Assembly (NCBI GenBank): GCA_041691815.1
Contig: JBEPTZ010000012.1
Span: forward strand, 1-55,499
Length of the DNA stretch: 55,499 nt
Reading direction: 5' to 3'
Origin: 70-18 sp041691815
Lineage (GTDB): Bacteria; Pseudomonadota; Alphaproteobacteria; Acetobacterales; Acetobacteraceae
Notes under the pieces: generated by a model
What the model was told of the DNA's origin: nothing
Databases searched by the model: none
Seen by the model: only the letters and a program-made list of their open reading frames with translations
Made by a program: the position numbers and the translations under genes
In this document: positions 42,662-52,300 of the stretch, piece by piece
Layout of the letters: each line of letters starts with the position of its first letter
Numbering within the stretch: the first letter of the stretch is position 1

Positions 42662-43447
42662 CTACAGCGCGCTCCGCCCTCCATCGACCAGCAGGCTGGC
42701 GCCGTTGATATAGCTGCCGGCGTCCGAGCAGAGCAGCAAGGCGGCGCCCACCAGGTCATCCGGCCGCCCGAACCGCCCGGCCGGAATATTGGCCAGCAAC
42801 CGCTCGCCCTCGCGCGCCAGTTGCTCGCGGTTGCGCGCGGTGGCGATCGCACCCGGCGCCAGGTTGTTCACCGTCACGCCAGAGGCGCCGACCTGCCGCG
42901 CCAGGCTCAGCACCCAGTTATGCTGCATCGCCTTGGCTCCGGCATACACCAGCATCGAGGGATGCGGCCGCTGCTGCTGCACGCTGCCAATGGTCACCAC
43001 CCGCCCCCAGCCGCGCGCCTGCATCGGCGGCACCAGCGCCTGCAGCAACTCCAGCGTGGAGCGCAGATTCACCGCCACCTGCCGGTCGAACCGCTCCCGG
43101 CTGATCTCGGTCCACGGCTCCACCAGTTCGATCGAGGCGTTGAGCACCAGGATATCGACCACGCCGAACGCCGCCGCCACCTCGCGCGCCAATGCCGTGC
43201 CGGCGTCGTCAGCGGCGAAATCGCCAGCAAACGCCTCGGCCCGTCCGCCGCCGCCGCGGATCAGCCCGACCACCGCCGCCGCATCGCGGCTCTCCTCGGC
43301 GGTGCCAAGATGATGCACCGCGACCGCCGCTCCTTGTGCGGCCAGCCCCAGCGCGATCGCCCGCCCGATCTCCCGCCGCGCCCCGGTCACCAGCGCGGTG
43401 CGGCCATCCAGCCGGAAGCCAGCCAGCGGATCGGTCAAAGCCTGCAT
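42662..43447 (-). CDS. SDR-family oxidoreductase with altered glycine motif
   Basis: This 261-residue short-chain dehydrogenase has cofactor motif TGARREIGRAIA, where the usual middle Gly of TGxxxGIG is Glu. The rest is standard: LVLNASIE in place of NNAG, catalytic Ser in TIGSVQQQ, YAGAK, and the C-terminal INGASLLVDGG. It is the last gene of the cupin-GMC-GMC-subunit series (24-bp gap). It may act on the product or substrate of the GMC enzymes. The Glu is expected to affect the cofactor phosphate-binding loop, but the effect is unknown. Confidence 0.88.
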   Translation of the reverse strand: MQALTDPLAGFRLDGRTALVTGARREIGRAIALGLAAQGAAVAVHHLGTAEESRDAAAVVGLIRGGGGRAEAFAGDFAADDAGTALAREVAAAFGVVDILVLNASIELVEPWTEISRERFDRQVAVNLRSTLELLQALVPPMQARGWGRVVTIGSVQQQRPHPSMLVYAGAKAMQHNWVLSLARQVGASGVTVNNLAPGAIATARNREQLAREGERLLANIPAGRFGRPDDLVGAALLLCSDAGSYINGASLLVDGGRSAL

Positions 43448-43471
43448 ATGCCAAGGTCCAGTGCTGGGTGA

Positions 43472-43936
43472 TTACGGCGCATCGCGCCACATCTTCGGCC
43501 GGGCACACACCGGGTCCAGCAGCGACCAGTCGCCCTGTTCTATCACATACCCTTTCGGGAACGGCGGCCGCGCCTCCATGCCGAGCGACAGCATCACCCG
43601 GTCGTCGCGATAATAGCATTGCAGCACCAGGCGCTGCAGCAGCGTGAAATCCGGCCCTGCCGCCCCCCGCCAGCCATCAACCGCCGCCTGCTGCGCCGCC
43701 GGATCGAGGTCCGCCACATTGCCACCGCCGCGCGCGTCGAGATCGGCCAGCGCCCGCCCGATCGCCGCGGTATCGCGCCCAGCGCTGCGCAGCATGTCGG
43801 CGAAGATGGTGTCGTCATCGGCGCCCGGCACCCGGTATTCCTCGCTGGCCGGGATCATCATCCCGGCCACGCAGCGCAGCACGCGCTGTGCCGCCTCGCT
43901 CAACCCTGCCGCGTCGGTAGCCTGCTGGTTGCTCAT
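43472..43936 (-). CDS. GMC oxidoreductase small subunit (gluconate 2-dehydrogenase subunit 3-like)
   Basis: This 154-residue protein shows the subunit-3 pattern: LSEAAQRVLRCVAGMMIPAS near the N-terminus, DTIFADML in the middle, FTLLQRLVLQCYYRDDRVM, and the C-terminal Gly/Pro-rich GMEARPPFPKGY. Such subunits partner flavin-containing GMC dehydrogenases. Unlike most gluconate or sorbitol dehydrogenase small subunits it lacks a Tat signal peptide, so the complex is probably cytoplasmic. It lies 7 bp after the second GMC gene. No cytochrome c subunit is encoded nearby. Confidence 0.82.
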   Translation of the reverse strand: MSNQQATDAAGLSEAAQRVLRCVAGMMIPASEEYRVPGADDDTIFADMLRSAGRDTAAIGRALADLDARGGGNVADLDPAAQQAAVDGWRGAAGPDFTLLQRLVLQCYYRDDRVMLSLGMEARPPFPKGYVIEQGDWSLLDPVCARPKMWRDAP

Positions 43937-43943
43937 GTGTCCC

Positions 43944-45542
43944 CTACTCGAACAGCGTCGCCAGCCGCTGCTTCATCTGGTCGGCGATGTATAACGCCAG
44001 CGCCTGGATCGTCGAGGTCGGGTTCACCCCGCCGGAGGTGACCCAGATGCTGCCATCGACGATGAACAGGTTCCGCACGTCGTGGCAACGCCCCCAGGCA
44101 TTCACCACCGACCGCGCCGGATCATCGCCCATTCGCGCCGTGCCCAGCAGATGCCCCGGGCTGTTCAGCGCGGTGCGCGAGGTGGCGATGGTATGCGCCC
44201 CGCACGCCGCCAGAATCTCGCTCGCCCGCGCGATGCCGTGCTCCATCATCCGCCTGGTGTTCTCGCCGAGCGTGTAGTCGATCTTCGCCGCCGGAATGCC
44301 GTTGCCGTCCTTCAGCACCGGGTCCAGCGTCACCCGGTTATGTGCCTCCGGCAGATCCTCGGCTGCCACCCCGATATTCAGCCGATGGTTGACCAGCCGG
44401 CGATAGGCCTGGTGATGCCCCGCCCCCCACGGCAGATGCCCGGCCTCGGTGCTGTACACCGCCTCTTGCACCGGCCCGATGCCACGCCCGAACTGCAGCG
44501 TATAGCCGCGCAGAAAATCGCGCGCCGGATCGGTCTCGTAGAACTGCTTGCTCCACATGCACAGCATCGGCCCGCGATAACCATCGACCTCCTCGTCGAC
44601 ATAGCCGGCGACGATCGGCCACGGATGCAGCATCAAATTGCGCCCCACCAGCCCGGACGAATTCGCCAACCCGCCCGGGAACCGCGCCGAGGCCGAATTC
44701 AGCAGCAACCGCGGCGTGCCGACGCCATTGCACGCCAGCACCACGACATGCGCCGCCTGAAACCGCTCCACCCCATCGGCATCGAAATACACCACCCCCG
44801 ATGCCATGCCGTCCGCGCCGGTGCTGATCTCCCGCACCCGGCAATGCGTGCGCAACTCCACCCCGGCACGGATCGCCTGCGGCCAATAGGTGATATCGGT
44901 CGAGGCCTTCGCCCCCTGCGCGCACCCCGGCGTACACTGGCCAAGATTGATGCACCGCCCCCGCCCGTCATACTCGGTGGTGGCAATCGCCGCGTCGGAC
45001 GGCCACCAGTGCCAGCCCAGCCGGTTCATCGCCCGCGCAAACTGCGTGCCGGTGCGCCCAAGCGGCAACGGCGGCATCAGCGGCTGATGCGCCGGATAGG
45101 CCGGGTCGCCGGCCAGCCCCGCCACCCCCATCATCCGGTCGTTGACCGCATAAAACGGCTCCAGCGCGGCGTAATCCAGCGGCCAGTCATCGGCCACCCC
45201 ATCCAGCGTCCGCACCCGGAAATCCGACGGATGCATGCGCGGAAAATGCGCCGTCCAGTGCACCGTGCCGCCGCCCACCGCGTTGAAATTGGCGACCTTC
45301 ATCACCGAGTTGTCATCGTTCACCGGATAATCGGCAGCCATCCCGCGCCTGCCCGGATGGATGTCCCAATCGCCGTAGCGCCGCGCCTCGCCATCCCGCC
45401 CATTGGCCGGATAATCGCCCGACCGCACCCAGCCGCCCTGCTCCATGCAGACGATGCGCATCCTGGTCTCAGCCAGGCTCCACGCCACCGCCGCCCCCGA
45501 CGCCCCGGCGCCAATAATCAGCACATCGACCGGCTCGTCCAT
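43944..45542 (-). CDS. GMC family FAD-dependent oxidoreductase, copy 1
   Basis: This 532-residue protein starts MDEPVDVLIIGAGASGAAVA, the Rossmann FAD motif. GMC landmarks follow: NFNAVGGGTVHWTAHFPRM, the CTPGCAQGAKAS cysteine segment, VVLACNGVGTPRLLLNS, and the C-terminal HLLGTARMGDDP with VDGSIWVTSGGVNPTSTIQA, carrying the conserved His and Asn. No signal peptide is visible. Probable substrates are alcohols or polyols/sugar acids. It ends 7 bp before the small-subunit gene and begins 7 bp after its paralogue, with the same length and long identical blocks, indicating a tandem duplication. Confidence 0.92.
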   Translation of the reverse strand: MDEPVDVLIIGAGASGAAVAWSLAETRMRIVCMEQGGWVRSGDYPANGRDGEARRYGDWDIHPGRRGMAADYPVNDDNSVMKVANFNAVGGGTVHWTAHFPRMHPSDFRVRTLDGVADDWPLDYAALEPFYAVNDRMMGVAGLAGDPAYPAHQPLMPPLPLGRTGTQFARAMNRLGWHWWPSDAAIATTEYDGRGRCINLGQCTPGCAQGAKASTDITYWPQAIRAGVELRTHCRVREISTGADGMASGVVYFDADGVERFQAAHVVVLACNGVGTPRLLLNSASARFPGGLANSSGLVGRNLMLHPWPIVAGYVDEEVDGYRGPMLCMWSKQFYETDPARDFLRGYTLQFGRGIGPVQEAVYSTEAGHLPWGAGHHQAYRRLVNHRLNIGVAAEDLPEAHNRVTLDPVLKDGNGIPAAKIDYTLGENTRRMMEHGIARASEILAACGAHTIATSRTALNSPGHLLGTARMGDDPARSVVNAWGRCHDVRNLFIVDGSIWVTSGGVNPTSTIQALALYIADQMKQRLATLFE

Positions 45543-45549
45543 CGCCCCC

Positions 45550-47148
45550 TCAATCGAACAACACGGCCAGCCGCCGCTTCATCTGATCGGCAACATATAG
45601 CGCCAGCGCCTGGATCGTGGACGTCGGGTTGACCCCGGCCGAGGTGACGAACAGCGAGCCATCCACCACGAACAGGTTGCGCACATCATGCGCCCGCCCC
45701 CATTCGTTCACCACCGACCGCTCCGGGTCAGTGCCCATCCGCGCGGTGCCCATCAGATGCCAGCCGCCATAGGAAATCGGCGCGTCATACTCCACCGCAT
45801 AAGCGCCGGCCGCCTGCAATATCTCGGTACCCCGCGCCACCGCATAATCCAGCATCCGCCGGCTGTTCTCGCTCAGCGTATAGGCAATCCGCGGCGCCGG
45901 TATGCCATCGCTGTCACGCAGCACCGCATCCAGCGTCACCCGGTTATGCGCCTCCGGCAGGTCCTCGCAGATCGCACCCAGCCCGGTGCCGCGCCGATGC
46001 AACCGGCGGAACGCGCCATGATGCCCCGCACCCCACGGCACAAGCCCGCTCGCCATGCCGGCAATCGCCGTCTCCACCGTCCCGGCGCCGCGCACGAACT
46101 CATAGGTGAAGCCGCGCAGAAACCCCCGCGCCCGCTCGGTCTCGTAGAACTCCTGGCTCCAATAGCTGTTATCCGGCCCCCGCTCGCCGTCCAACTCCTC
46201 GTCGAAATAGCCGAAGATGCTGGCATAGGGATGGAACATCAGGTTCCGCCCCACCTGGTCGCTCGAATTCGCCAGCCCGCGGGGATGCCGCCCGGAAACC
46301 GAATTCAGCAAAATGCGCGGCGTGCCCACCCCATTGCAGGCGATGACAACGATATGCGCCGGCTGAAACTGCTCGCACCCCTCGCCATCGTAATACACCA
46401 CCCCATTCGCCATCCCATCGGCGCCGAGCGTGATCTCGCGCACCCGGCAGCGCGTGCGCAACCGCACCCCGGCGCGGATCGCCGCCGGCCAATAGGTGAT
46501 ATCGGCACTCGCCTTCGCCCCCTGCGCGCAGCCCGAGGTGCACTGCCCGAGATTGATGCAAGCCGGCCGCCCCTCATACGCCACCGAGGCAATCGCGCTA
46601 TCCGAAGGCCACCAGTGCCAGCCCAGCGCATTGAACCCGCGCCCCAGCGTCATCGTCGCCCGCCCCATCGGCAGCGGCGGCATCACCTGCTCTTTGGCCG
46701 GATAAGCCGGGTCACCGGCCAGCCCGGAAACCCCGGTCATCCGATCATTCACCGCGTAGAACGGCGCCAGCGTCGCGTAATCGATCGGCCAGTCATCGGC
46801 CACCCCATCGAGCGACCGCACCCGGAAATCGGACGGATGAAACCGCGGAATATGCCCGCCGAACAGCACCGTCCCGCCGCCCACCGCGTTGAAATTCGCC
46901 ACCTTGATCGGCGAATCCGCCTCGGCGATCGGATAATCGGTCTCCCGCCGCCGCTCATTCGGGCTGATCGCGAACGCCCCGCCAGACCGCGCCTCGTAAT
47001 CCCGCCGCGTCGAGGGAAATTCGCCCGGCCGCATCCAGTCCCCCTGCTCCAGGCAGAGGATCTGCATCCGCGTCTCCGCCAGGCTCCAGGCCATCGCCGC
47101 CCCCGACGCCCCCGCCCCGATGATCAGCACGTCGACGGTGTGCACCAT
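45550..47148 (-). CDS. GMC family FAD-dependent oxidoreductase, copy 2
   Basis: This 532-residue protein matches the neighbouring copy in length and motif order: DVLIIGAGASGAAMAWSLAE, NFNAVGGGTVLFGGHIPRF, CTSGCAQGAKAS, VVIACNGVGTPRILLNS, HLMGTARMGTDP and VDGSLFVTSAGVNPTSTIQA. Differences cluster in the FAD-domain insert (about 40-75) and in the substrate region near 320-390, so the two copies may differ in substrate. There is no signal peptide. It follows the cupin gene by 47 bp and shares the downstream small subunit and SDR. Confidence 0.92.
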   Translation of the reverse strand: MVHTVDVLIIGAGASGAAMAWSLAETRMQILCLEQGDWMRPGEFPSTRRDYEARSGGAFAISPNERRRETDYPIAEADSPIKVANFNAVGGGTVLFGGHIPRFHPSDFRVRSLDGVADDWPIDYATLAPFYAVNDRMTGVSGLAGDPAYPAKEQVMPPLPMGRATMTLGRGFNALGWHWWPSDSAIASVAYEGRPACINLGQCTSGCAQGAKASADITYWPAAIRAGVRLRTRCRVREITLGADGMANGVVYYDGEGCEQFQPAHIVVIACNGVGTPRILLNSVSGRHPRGLANSSDQVGRNLMFHPYASIFGYFDEELDGERGPDNSYWSQEFYETERARGFLRGFTYEFVRGAGTVETAIAGMASGLVPWGAGHHGAFRRLHRRGTGLGAICEDLPEAHNRVTLDAVLRDSDGIPAPRIAYTLSENSRRMLDYAVARGTEILQAAGAYAVEYDAPISYGGWHLMGTARMGTDPERSVVNEWGRAHDVRNLFVVDGSLFVTSAGVNPTSTIQALALYVADQMKRRLAVLFD

Positions 47149-47195
47149 GCCGCCACGAAAGCAGGCGCCAGCGGGCCGGTCAACCGCGGCCGCCG

Positions 47196-47582
47196 CTACC
47201 CCGCCGGCGCGTCCACCATCTCTGTCACGAACTCCGCCGGCGAGGTGATCTCCAGCATCTCCACATCCTCGCTGTGCCGCACTTCGCGATGCTTCACCAG
47301 CGGCGGCTGATACACCGTCGACCCCGCCTCCAGCCGCACGAAACCGAGATCCTCATATTCAAACTCCACCCAGCCCTTCAGCACATAAACAAACTGAAAC
47401 TCCAACGCATGCGTATGCCACTGCGCCACCGCATGCTCGCCCGCCACCGCGCGGATCACATGCGCCCCCACCTTGCCCGAGGTGGCTTCAGCAATCCCCA
47501 GATCGCGATAGGCAAAAAACGCCCGCAACCCCTGCTCAAACCCATCCCCCGCCGCATGATGCACCACCGTTGCCCCGCCCAT
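47196..47582 (-). CDS. cupin-domain protein
   Basis: The ATG at 47582 gives 128 residues; the longer frame to 47633 would translate the palindromic repeat and is rejected. A single cupin fold shows the metal-binding motif WHTHALEFQFVYVLKG (His56, His58, Glu61) and the second-motif His98 in YQPPLVKHRE. Small cupins act as dioxygenases, isomerases or binding proteins, so no function can be assigned. It is the first gene of the GMC operon and may bind or modify the same compound. Confidence 0.82.
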   Translation of the reverse strand: MGGATVVHHAAGDGFEQGLRAFFAYRDLGIAEATSGKVGAHVIRAVAGEHAVAQWHTHALEFQFVYVLKGWVEFEYEDLGFVRLEAGSTVYQPPLVKHREVRHSEDVEMLEITSPAEFVTEMVDAPAG

Positions 47583-47600
47583 GCCCCACTCCCTTAAAGG

Positions 47601-47638
47601 ATAAAGTTTTTTTGCTTCTTTGTTTTCAAACAAAGAAG
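47601..47638. repeat. A/T-rich hairpin element, half copy
   Basis: ATAAAGTTTTTTTGC leads into a hairpin at 47615-47638 with 11-bp arms (CTTCTTTGTTT/AAACAAAGAAG). This matches one half of the composite elements at 12907, 20612 and 54856; the hairpin sequence itself equals hairpin A of the 54856 copy. It lies between the prfC stop (47650) and the cupin start (47582). No T-run follows the stem on either strand, so a standard terminator role is not supported. Confidence 0.8.
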
Positions 47639-47649
47639 TCTTGCTTCCC

Positions 47650-49191
47650 TCAGGCCGCCGACTTCTCCACCTTGAAATCCTTGATATCCCTGAACGTCAA
47701 CTCCGGATGCAACTCCGAAGTCCGCCGCAGCATGAACGCGCTGGACGCCAGAAACACCGGATCGCCATCGACATCATCCGCCATCCCCGACCGGTTCGCC
47801 GCGACAAACGCCTCCAGCTTGCCCCGCTCGCCGGAAATCCACCGCGCCAGCTGAAACGGCGTCGCCTCGAACCCCACCCCCACGCCATATTCCGCCCCCA
47901 GCCGCGCCACCAGCACGTCGAGCTGCAAGGTCCCCACCACGCCGACCATCGCCGGCGAGCCATCCTGCGGCCGGAACAACTGCACCACCCCCTCCTCGGC
48001 CAGTTCCTGCAACGCCTGGCGCAGCTTCTTGGCCTTCATCGCGTCATCCAGCCGCACCCGGCGCAGGATTTCCGGCGCGAAATACGGCACGCCGACGAAG
48101 TTGATATCCTCGTTCTCCGCCAGCGTATCGCCGATCCGCAGCGTGCCGTGATTGGGAATCCCCACCACATCGCCGGCAAACGCCTCATCGGCAATCTGCC
48201 GGTCGCGGGCGAAGAAAAACTGCGGCGCATGCAGCGGAATCAGCTTGCCGGTGCGCACCTGCTTCAGCCGCATCCCCCGCACCAGCCGCCCGGAGCACAC
48301 CCGCGCGAAGGCGATGCGGTCGCGATGGTTGGGGTCCATGTTGGCCTGGATCTTGAACACCAGCGCGGTCAGCCCCGGCTCGTTGGCCTTCACGATGCGG
48401 GTATCGGCCGGCTGGTTGCGCGGCGTCGGCCCGTATTCCACCAGCCCGTCGAGCAGATCGGCCACCCCGATCTCCTTGATCGCGCTGCCGAAGAACACCG
48501 GCGTCAGCGTCCCGGCGTTGAACGCCTCCAGCTCGAATTCCGGCAGCGCGCCGTGCACCAGGTCCAGTTCCTCGGCGACATCGATCATCCGCTGGTCAGA
48601 CTGCGCCAGTGGCTCCACCAGGTGATATTCCCGCTTGCGGATATCATAGGTGCCGACGAATTTGGCCGCCCGCCCCACCGGCCAGGTCACCGGCGCGGTA
48701 TCCAGCGCCAGCGCCGAAGCAACCTCATCCAGCAGCGCGAACGGGTCCTGCGCCTCGCGGTCCATCTTGTTGATGAAGGTCAGGATCGGGATATCCCGCA
48801 GCCGGCAGATTTCGAACAGCTTGCGGGTCCGCGCCTCGATCCCCTTGGCGGCATCGATCACCATCACCGCGGCATCCACGGCGGTCAGCGTGCGATAGGT
48901 ATCCTCGGAGAAATCCTCGTGCCCCGGGGTGTCCAGCAGGTTGAACACGCAATCCTTGTATTCAAACGTCATCACCGAGGTGACCACCGAAATCCCGCGC
49001 TCCCGCTCGATCCCCATCCAGTCCGACCGCGTCCGCCGCCGCTCCCCCTTGGCCCGCACGTTGCCGGCCATCTGGATCGCGCCCCCGGCCCGCAGCAGCC
49101 GCTCGGTCAGCGTGGTCTTGCCCGCGTCAGGGTGCGAGATAATGGCGAAGGTGCGCCGGCGGGCGATCTCGGTTGCAACATCGGTGCTCAT
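47650..49191 (-). CDS. prfC: peptide chain release factor 3
   Basis: This 513-residue translational GTPase has P-loop ISHPDAGKTTLTERLL, switch region ERERGISVVTSVMTFEY, DTPGHEDFSEDTYR (G3) and TFINKMDREAQDP (G4). The RF3-specific domains follow, such as MDPNHRDRIAFARVCSGR and FRPQDGSPAMVGVVGTLQLD. It recycles RF1/RF2 from the ribosome after termination, in the cytoplasm. Length and motif order match the family. It sits alone between the GMC operon and the TPR-repeat gene. Confidence 0.97.
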   Translation of the reverse strand: MSTDVATEIARRRTFAIISHPDAGKTTLTERLLRAGGAIQMAGNVRAKGERRRTRSDWMGIERERGISVVTSVMTFEYKDCVFNLLDTPGHEDFSEDTYRTLTAVDAAVMVIDAAKGIEARTRKLFEICRLRDIPILTFINKMDREAQDPFALLDEVASALALDTAPVTWPVGRAAKFVGTYDIRKREYHLVEPLAQSDQRMIDVAEELDLVHGALPEFELEAFNAGTLTPVFFGSAIKEIGVADLLDGLVEYGPTPRNQPADTRIVKANEPGLTALVFKIQANMDPNHRDRIAFARVCSGRLVRGMRLKQVRTGKLIPLHAPQFFFARDRQIADEAFAGDVVGIPNHGTLRIGDTLAENEDINFVGVPYFAPEILRRVRLDDAMKAKKLRQALQELAEEGVVQLFRPQDGSPAMVGVVGTLQLDVLVARLGAEYGVGVGFEATPFQLARWISGERGKLEAFVAANRSGMADDVDGDPVFLASSAFMLRRTSELHPELTFRDIKDFKVEKSAA

Positions 49192-49339
49192 GCCCGGCGC
49201 TTACACCGAGACGCCGGCAAAGGAAAGCAAACCCGCCCGCCGCCCCGCCGACGCGGTTCAGCCGAACGTCCGCAACCGGTCAGCCATCGCTGTGCCCAAC
49301 CCCGCTCCGGGCACCGGGATACCGGCACGCCGCGGCAGG

Positions 49340-52300
49340 TCATTCATCCAGCGCGCTCAATTGGCGGTCGAACCACGCGAGGTCGCCGCGCAAGACCGCC
49401 ATACCCGGCGATCGCCGCATGAGTTCAACGATGATGTCCCGTCCGTCCCGAAACGCCTTGCGCGCGTCCTCGCGCTCGCCCCGGCGTGCCTTGACCCTGG
49501 CCACCCTTCCGTAACCCAAGGAAAGATCGCGCTGCCAGCCGGCATTGCCGGGGTCGGACCGCGCCAGACGTTCCCTGATCTCGAGCGAAGCCTGATAGCG
49601 CGCCGACGCCGCATTGAGATCGCCCCCCTCAATGAGCACGTCGCCGATATCATTGTGCGACCGGGACAGATCGCGCTGCCAGCCCGCATTGCCGCGGTCG
49701 GACTGCGCGAGACGCTCGGCGATCCCGAGCGCGGCCTGATAACTCGCCAACGCCGCTCCGGGGTTGCCTTGTTCAAACAGCACGCCGCCGAGTTTGCTGT
49801 GCGACACTGCCAGGTCACGCTGCCAACCGGCATTGCCAGGGTCGGAATGCGCCAGACGCTCGGCGATCCCAAGCGAGGCCTGGTAGCGCACCAACGCCGC
49901 GCCGAGTGCGCCCTGTCCCCGCAACACGTCGCCGATGCTTTCCTGCGACGCTGACAGATCGCGCTGCCAGCCGGCATTGCCGGGGTCAGACTGCGCCAGA
50001 CGCTCTCTGATCCCGAGCGCAGCCTGATAGCGCACCAGCGCCCCAGCGAGGTCGCCCTGTCCCCGCAGCACGTCGCCGATCTTGGTATGCGACATCGACA
50101 GGTCGCTCTGCCAGCCAGCATGGCTGAGGTCGGACTGCGCCAGACGCGCTCTGATCGCGAGCGAGTCCTGGTGGCTCGCCAACGCCCCCCCGAGGTCACC
50201 CTGTTCAGCCAGCACGTCACCGATCCTGCTGTGCGACACCGACAGATCGCGCTGCCAGCCGGCATTGCCGGGATCGGACTGCGCCAGACGCTCAGCGATC
50301 CCGAACGAGGCCCGGTAGCGGGCCAGCGCCGCGCCCTGGTCGCCCTGCCCCCGCAGCACGTCGCCGATCTTGTTGTATGACACCGCCAGATCGCGCTGCC
50401 TGCCGGCATTGCCGGGGTCCAACTGCGCCAGGTGCTCAAAGATCGCGTGCGAGGCCTGGTAGCGCGCCAACGCCGCGCCGAGATCGCCCAGTCCCCGCTG
50501 CACGTCGCCAATCTTGTTGTGCGACACCGACAGATCCCGTTGCCATCCAGCATCGCCTGGATCAAACTTCACCAGACGCTCCCTGATCCCGAGCGAGACC
50601 CGGTAACTCGCCAACGCCGCGCCGAGGTCCCCCTGTTCAACCAGCACGTCGCCGATCCTTTCCTGCGATATCGACAGATCGCGCAGCGAGTCGGCATTGT
50701 CGGGGTCGCGCTGCTCCAGAAGCTCCCTGATCCCAAGCGAGGCCCGGTAACTCGCCAACGCCGCGCCGAGGTCACCCCGTCCCCGCAGCACGTCGCCGAT
50801 CCTCTCCTGCGACACCGACAGGTCGCGTTGCCAGTCGGCGTCGCCGGGGTCGAAGAGCACCAGACGCTCAAAGATATCGCGCGAGGCACAATAGCGCGCC
50901 AACGCCCCGCCGAGATTGCCCAGTCCCCAGAGCACACCGCCGATCTTGTTGTGCGCCACCGACAGATCGCGCTGCCGTCCTGCGTTGCCGGGATCCGACT
51001 GCACCAGACGCTCCGCGACCTCGCCTCCCTGGCGGAACACAGTGAGCGCCGCTCCAAGGTCTCCGGTGGTAACATGGAGGTCCCCGAGTTCGTAAATGCG
51101 CCACACGTCATCCGGCTCGAGCGCGATCAACTGCCCGAGCGTGGCTTTCGCCGCCGCATGGTCATAGGCCAGCCGCTCGATCTCGGCCTGTTCCCGCAGC
51201 AGCGGGATCAGCCGCTGCCGCCGCATCTCCGCCTCTTCGGCGATCTTCACCGCCAGGATCGAACGCGCCGCCGCGGTATCGAGCTTCCCCAGTTTCGCCC
51301 GCGCCGCGCCGATCGCCGCGGTGATATCCGCCCCGTCATTGGAAGGCGCCACAGTTTGCCGGGCACGCTGCAGCGTGGCCTCGATCGCTTCGCCGGCGCG
51401 GACCCGCATTTCATCCAGGCTCAGACCACCCTGGCCGAGATGCGCGAACAACGGCGCCAGCACCTTCGGATCAACGCCCTTGTCGCGCGCCACCGCTTCC
51501 AGAACTTCGCGGTGCCGCCGCTCATTCGCCTCCTCACCGGCCTCCTGACCGACCCGCAACGCCGTGGTATCGGCCTTGATATCGCCCAGCCCCGCCGCGC
51601 TGGCCACCACGATTGCATGGATCAGCGCCGTCTGTTCGGCGTTCCAGCTCTTCTCGAACGCCCCGTCATCGCCGCCCGCCTCGCCGTTGATCCGCGCCGC
51701 GGCATCAACAATGAACAGTTCGAACCATCCGTCCGCCCCGGCCCCGCCGGCGAACACCGCCGCAAACGGCGCCGGCGCCTCCTCGCCTTTCGCCAGCAAG
51801 GTGAACCGCAGTTCCGCCAGCACCGCCGCCTCCACCAGCCGCCGAATCTGGCCCAGCCCCGCCGTGATCGCAGCCACCTCCCCCGCCATCCGCCGCGCCG
51901 CCAGGCTCTGGTCCAACGCCTCCGGCAGGGTGCTCAGCACCGCCAGCCGCAACCCATGCTCGGCGTCGCTCACATCGCCGCCCTCGGCAAACGCCAGCGT
52001 TTCAGCAGCCTCGGTCTGCGCCACAACAAACCGCGCCAGTTCCGCCCCGAACCGCGCCGCCTCCGCCCGTCGCCCGGCATCGCGCTCAGCCGCCCACGCC
52101 GCCTCGCACCGCGCCCGCACGCGCTCCAGTGCCGCGAGTTGCGCCAGCCGCAACGCCCGCGCCACCACATCACTATCCGCAAACCCGGAACGCCCATCGA
52201 GCAGCGGCCCGATCACCCGCCGATCGAGCACCTTGCACAGATCATAGCCAAAACCCCCGGCCGCGCCGCCGAGCACCGTGCCAGCCAGCGCCGCCGCGAA

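Noticed and set aside
45688..47310. 540-codon plus-strand frame opposite GMC copy 2
   Set aside because: It is Arg/His/Pro-rich with no motifs and is antisense to a GMC gene with complete signatures. The matching frame opposite copy 1 reflects the duplication of the sense genes.
49415..50998. Possible CRISPR array
   Set aside because: The 144-bp repeats are in-frame coding units without distinct spacers, so this is a protein repeat and not CRISPR.
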